The position numbers were made by a program, and so were the translations under genes. From Halomarina salina (GTDB lineage: Archaea; Halobacteriota; Halobacteria; Halobacteriales; Haloarculaceae): 64,000 bases of DNA. Shown here in pieces: positions 62,023-64,000 of the stretch. The stretch lies in the NCBI RefSeq assembly GCF_023074835.1, contig NZ_JALLGW010000001.1, positions 1,426,001 through 1,490,000 of the forward strand, in the 5' to 3' direction. How positions within the stretch are numbered: the stretch's first letter is position 1; every line of letters starts with the position of its first letter. The notes under the pieces are model-generated. The model worked only from the letters and a program-made list of their open reading frames with translations, did not search any database and was not told the origin of the DNA.

Positions 62023-62942
62023 GTAATCAAGACACTACTACGAAGCAGTCGGTCATCGCGACGACCCGTCGTCGCTACCGTTCGGTGAAGAACTCGCGGC
62101 GGCTCGGCCGCTTCCTCAGCAACCGTCTCAACGTGGTCGGCTTGCTGTTCGTCAGCGTGGTCGTTCTCTCGGCGATCTTCGCACCGGTGATTGCACCGGA
62201 GGGACCGAACGAGCAGGACCTGTTCAACCGTCTCGATTCGCCGTCGGTCGACCATCCGATGGGGACCGACCAACTCGGCCGCGACGTCCTCTCACGGCTG
62301 CTCTACGGGGCCAGAATCTCGCTGCAGATCTCCCTCGCCGTCGTCGCAATCACGCTCGCTATCGGAACGGCGGTCGGCCTCGTCGCAGGCTACGCAGGCG
62401 GGTGGGTAGACGAAGCGTTGATGCGGTTCGTCGACATCTTACTCGCCTTCCCAGGGATACTACTGGCACTCGTCATCGCGGGGATCCTTGGCCCGAACCT
62501 GACGAATATCATGATCGCCCTCGCGGTGGTCGGGTGGACGCAGTACGCCCGTATCATTCGTGGGAGCGTCCTGAGTGTCAAACAAGAAGAGTTCGTAAAA
62601 GCGGCACAGTTGATGGGAGTCCCACGCAGGCGCATCGTCCTTCGGCACATCCTCCCGAACGTGGTGACGCCGGTCATCGTCCTCGCGACGATGGACATGG
62701 CGTACGTCATTCTGGGAACGGCGGGGCTGTCGTTCCTGGGCCTCGGCGCGCAGCCACCGACACCAGAGTGGGGAACGATGCTCTCTCAAGGGCGGAACTT
62801 CGTCGACACCGCGTGGTGGGTCGTCAACTTCCCCGGACTCGCCATCATGATCACCGTCCTCGGGTTCAACCTACTAGGGGATGGACTACGCGACGTTCTC
62901 GACCCGCGCGACATGGGTGACGTCGAAAACAAGGGTATGTGA
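62019..62942 (+). CDS. ABC transporter permease (DppC type)
   Basis: A 307-residue permease with six helices. It has the DppC N-terminal start (NRLNVVGLLFVSVVVLSAIFAPVIAP), the HPMGTDQLGRDVLSRLLYGAR motif and the EAA loop (EEFVKAAQLMGVPRRRIVLRHILPNV). GTG start, overlapping the previous gene by four bases. Confidence 0.93.
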   Translation: MSNQDTTTKQSVIATTRRRYRSVKNSRRLGRFLSNRLNVVGLLFVSVVVLSAIFAPVIAPEGPNEQDLFNRLDSPSVDHPMGTDQLGRDVLSRLLYGARISLQISLAVVAITLAIGTAVGLVAGYAGGWVDEALMRFVDILLAFPGILLALVIAGILGPNLTNIMIALAVVGWTQYARIIRGSVLSVKQEEFVKAAQLMGVPRRRIVLRHILPNVVTPVIVLATMDMAYVILGTAGLSFLGLGAQPPTPEWGTMLSQGRNFVDTAWWVVNFPGLAIMITVLGFNLLGDGLRDVLDPRDMGDVENKGM

Positions 62943-62943
62943 A

Positions 62944-63990
62944 ATGAGTGAGACACTACTGGAGGTCGAAGACCTCCACACGCGGTTTGCAACGAGAGAA
63001 GGGACAGTCCACGCCGTCGAAGGCGTATCGTTCAGCGTCGATAGGGGTGAAATCGTCGGGGTCGTCGGCGAGAGTGGTTCGGGGAAATCCGTAACGGCTC
63101 GTTCGCTCATCCGCCTCGAAGACCCCGGCTACATCGAGCGGGGTTCAGTTCGGTTCGATGGCATCGAGATGACTGACGCCGATGACCGCACGATTCGTCG
63201 CGTTCGTGGCGATGGGATGGCGATGGTGTTCCAAGACCCGATGGAGACACTGAACCCCGTGTTCTCGATCGGGGAGCAGATCGTCGAGTCCATCAAGGTC
63301 CACGAATCGCCCGAGAAACAGCGGTTGCTCGACTACCTCAACGTTCCCCTGTTCAGTAGCAGGGGGAAACGGAGTCAGATGCGACAGCAGGCTATCGACC
63401 TCATGAGCGAGGTTGGAATCCCGCATCCCGAGACGCGTGTCTCGGCGTACCCCCACGAGTTCTCGGGCGGGATGCGCCAACGCGCGATGCTGGCCATCGC
63501 ACTCGCCAGAGAACCCGACCTCTTGATCGCCGACGAGCCAACGACAGCGCTCGACGTGACGATTCAGGCCGAAATCCTCCAGCGCATTCGCGACCTCAAC
63601 GAAGAGTTGGGGATGGCCGTCCTGATGATCACACACGACCTCGGTGTGGTCGCCGAACTCTGCGACAAGGTCGTGGTCATGTACGGTGGTCAGGTGATGG
63701 AAGAGGGGCCCGTCGAAGACGTGCTGACGAACCCGAAACACCCGTACACGGAATCACTGCTCGGGTGCATGCCACAGACGTGTGACCGAGGGGAGCCACT
63801 GAACGTCATCGAAGGCAGAGTCCCGTCGATGGTCGGTGAACCCACTGGTTGCCCGTTCGCTAGTCGATGCTGGTGCTCGTCTGAGAGCTGTACTACCGGG
63901 GACCTACCGACAGAACGGGTTGGAGAGGACCATACCTCGCGCTGTCATCACGTCGAAGAACTCAGCGAACCGATGGAGGCCGACCAGTGA
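62944..63990 (+). CDS. ABC transporter ATP-binding protein (DppD type)
   Basis: A 348-residue ATPase. Walker A is GESGSGKS, the signature is [12 protein letters not shown], and Walker B is [12 protein letters not shown], with a switch His in ITHDLGVV. The C-terminus has the oligopeptide-type Cys cluster [14 protein letters not shown]. It powers the two permeases. The ATG at 62944 lies one base after the stop of DppC; the longer frame adds residues not usual for the family. Confidence 0.93.
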   Translation: MSETLLEVEDLHTRFATREGTVHAVEGVSFSVDRGEIVGVVGESGSGKSVTARSLIRLEDPGYIERGSVRFDGIEMTDADDRTIRRVRGDGMAMVFQDPMETLNPVFSIGEQIVESIKVHESPEKQRLLDYLNVPLFSSRGKRSQMRQQAIDLMSEVGIPHPETRVSAYPHEFSGGMRQRAMLAIALAREPDLLIADEPTTALDVTIQAEILQRIRDLNEELGMAVLMITHDLGVVAELCDKVVVMYGGQVMEEGPVEDVLTNPKHPYTESLLGCMPQTCDRGEPLNVIEGRVPSMVGEPTGCPFASRCWCSSESCTTGDLPTERVGEDHTSRCHHVEELSEPMEADQ

Positions 63991-64000
63991 CACGGCCTAT
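63987..64000 (+). CDS. Start of a further operon gene (cut by window end)
   Basis: A GTG at 63987 overlaps the stop of the preceding gene (GTGA) and opens a frame to the end of the window. A DppF-type second ATPase is expected at this place, but only four codons are visible. Confidence 0.3.

Noticed and set aside
1-64000. tRNA or rRNA genes
   Set aside because: I looked for the conserved T-arm and anticodon-arm patterns and rRNA-like stretches and found none that fit; a dedicated search could still find one.

Overview
The window is haloarchaeal (class Halobacteria) chromosome or megaplasmid DNA. The evidence is high GC with strong third-position GC, very acidic proteins, twin-arginine signals with lipoboxes, AT-rich TATA boxes close to start codons, and families typical of haloarchaea: HTH_10 (Bat-type) regulators, HalOD1, DUF7344, halocyanin, class III pilins and RPA-type OB proteins. 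Nothing in the sequence identifies the genus.

Layout. Positions 1-7.6 kb look like ordinary core DNA: a winged-helix regulator, a subtilisin-like protease, a cluster of three HTH_10 regulators plus one lone HTH_10 domain, a small conserved protein and a Tat-exported polysaccharide deacetylase. From about 7.7 kb the base use becomes more mixed and the region behaves like a genomic island. It holds a large pilin-like surface protein, a complete IS200/IS605-type element (tnpA plus tnpB) beside a truncated cupin gene, a membrane protein with an HExxH motif, an MFS transporter, a halocyanin, lipoproteins, two tandem pilins behind a hairpin-rich leader, an HNH protein with four repeats, an AT-rich two-gene operon of unknown function, two PIN-domain toxin-antitoxin modules, a sulfatase, an ATPase with a DUF234 domain, and a second, 5'-truncated tnpB with its presumed omega-RNA.

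From 37 to 53 kb there is a PhoD-type phosphatase, a frameshifted terpene-synthase-like gene, an enoyl-CoA hydratase/BKACE pair, plasmid relics (primase and an unrecognised plasmid gene meeting tail to tail, both truncated), a HalOD1/DUF7344 pair, a methyltransferase, a flavoprotein and an RPA-like OB protein. From 53.4 kb to the end the sequence looks orderly again: an MFS carrier, a copper module (CopA, Lrp/TRASH regulator, CopZ), another HTH_10 regulator and a dipeptide/nickel-type ABC transporter operon that runs off the window.

The most interesting signals are not single genes. (1) A ~140-bp module (TATA box, dyad and translationally coupled leader ORF) stands in front of two unrelated operons. 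(2) Three back-to-back perfect stem-loops precede the pilin pair. (3) Two TnpB lineages are present: one with the canonical RuvC glutamate, one with Gly there and a Glu 47 residues downstream. Several solo omega-RNA-like right ends are scattered about, two of which show a compensatory base-pair change. (4) A dispersed dyad element with an 11-nt spacer also shows a compensatory change between copies. (5) A two-gene operon encodes a hendecad coiled-coil membrane protein and an unrecognised soluble protein.
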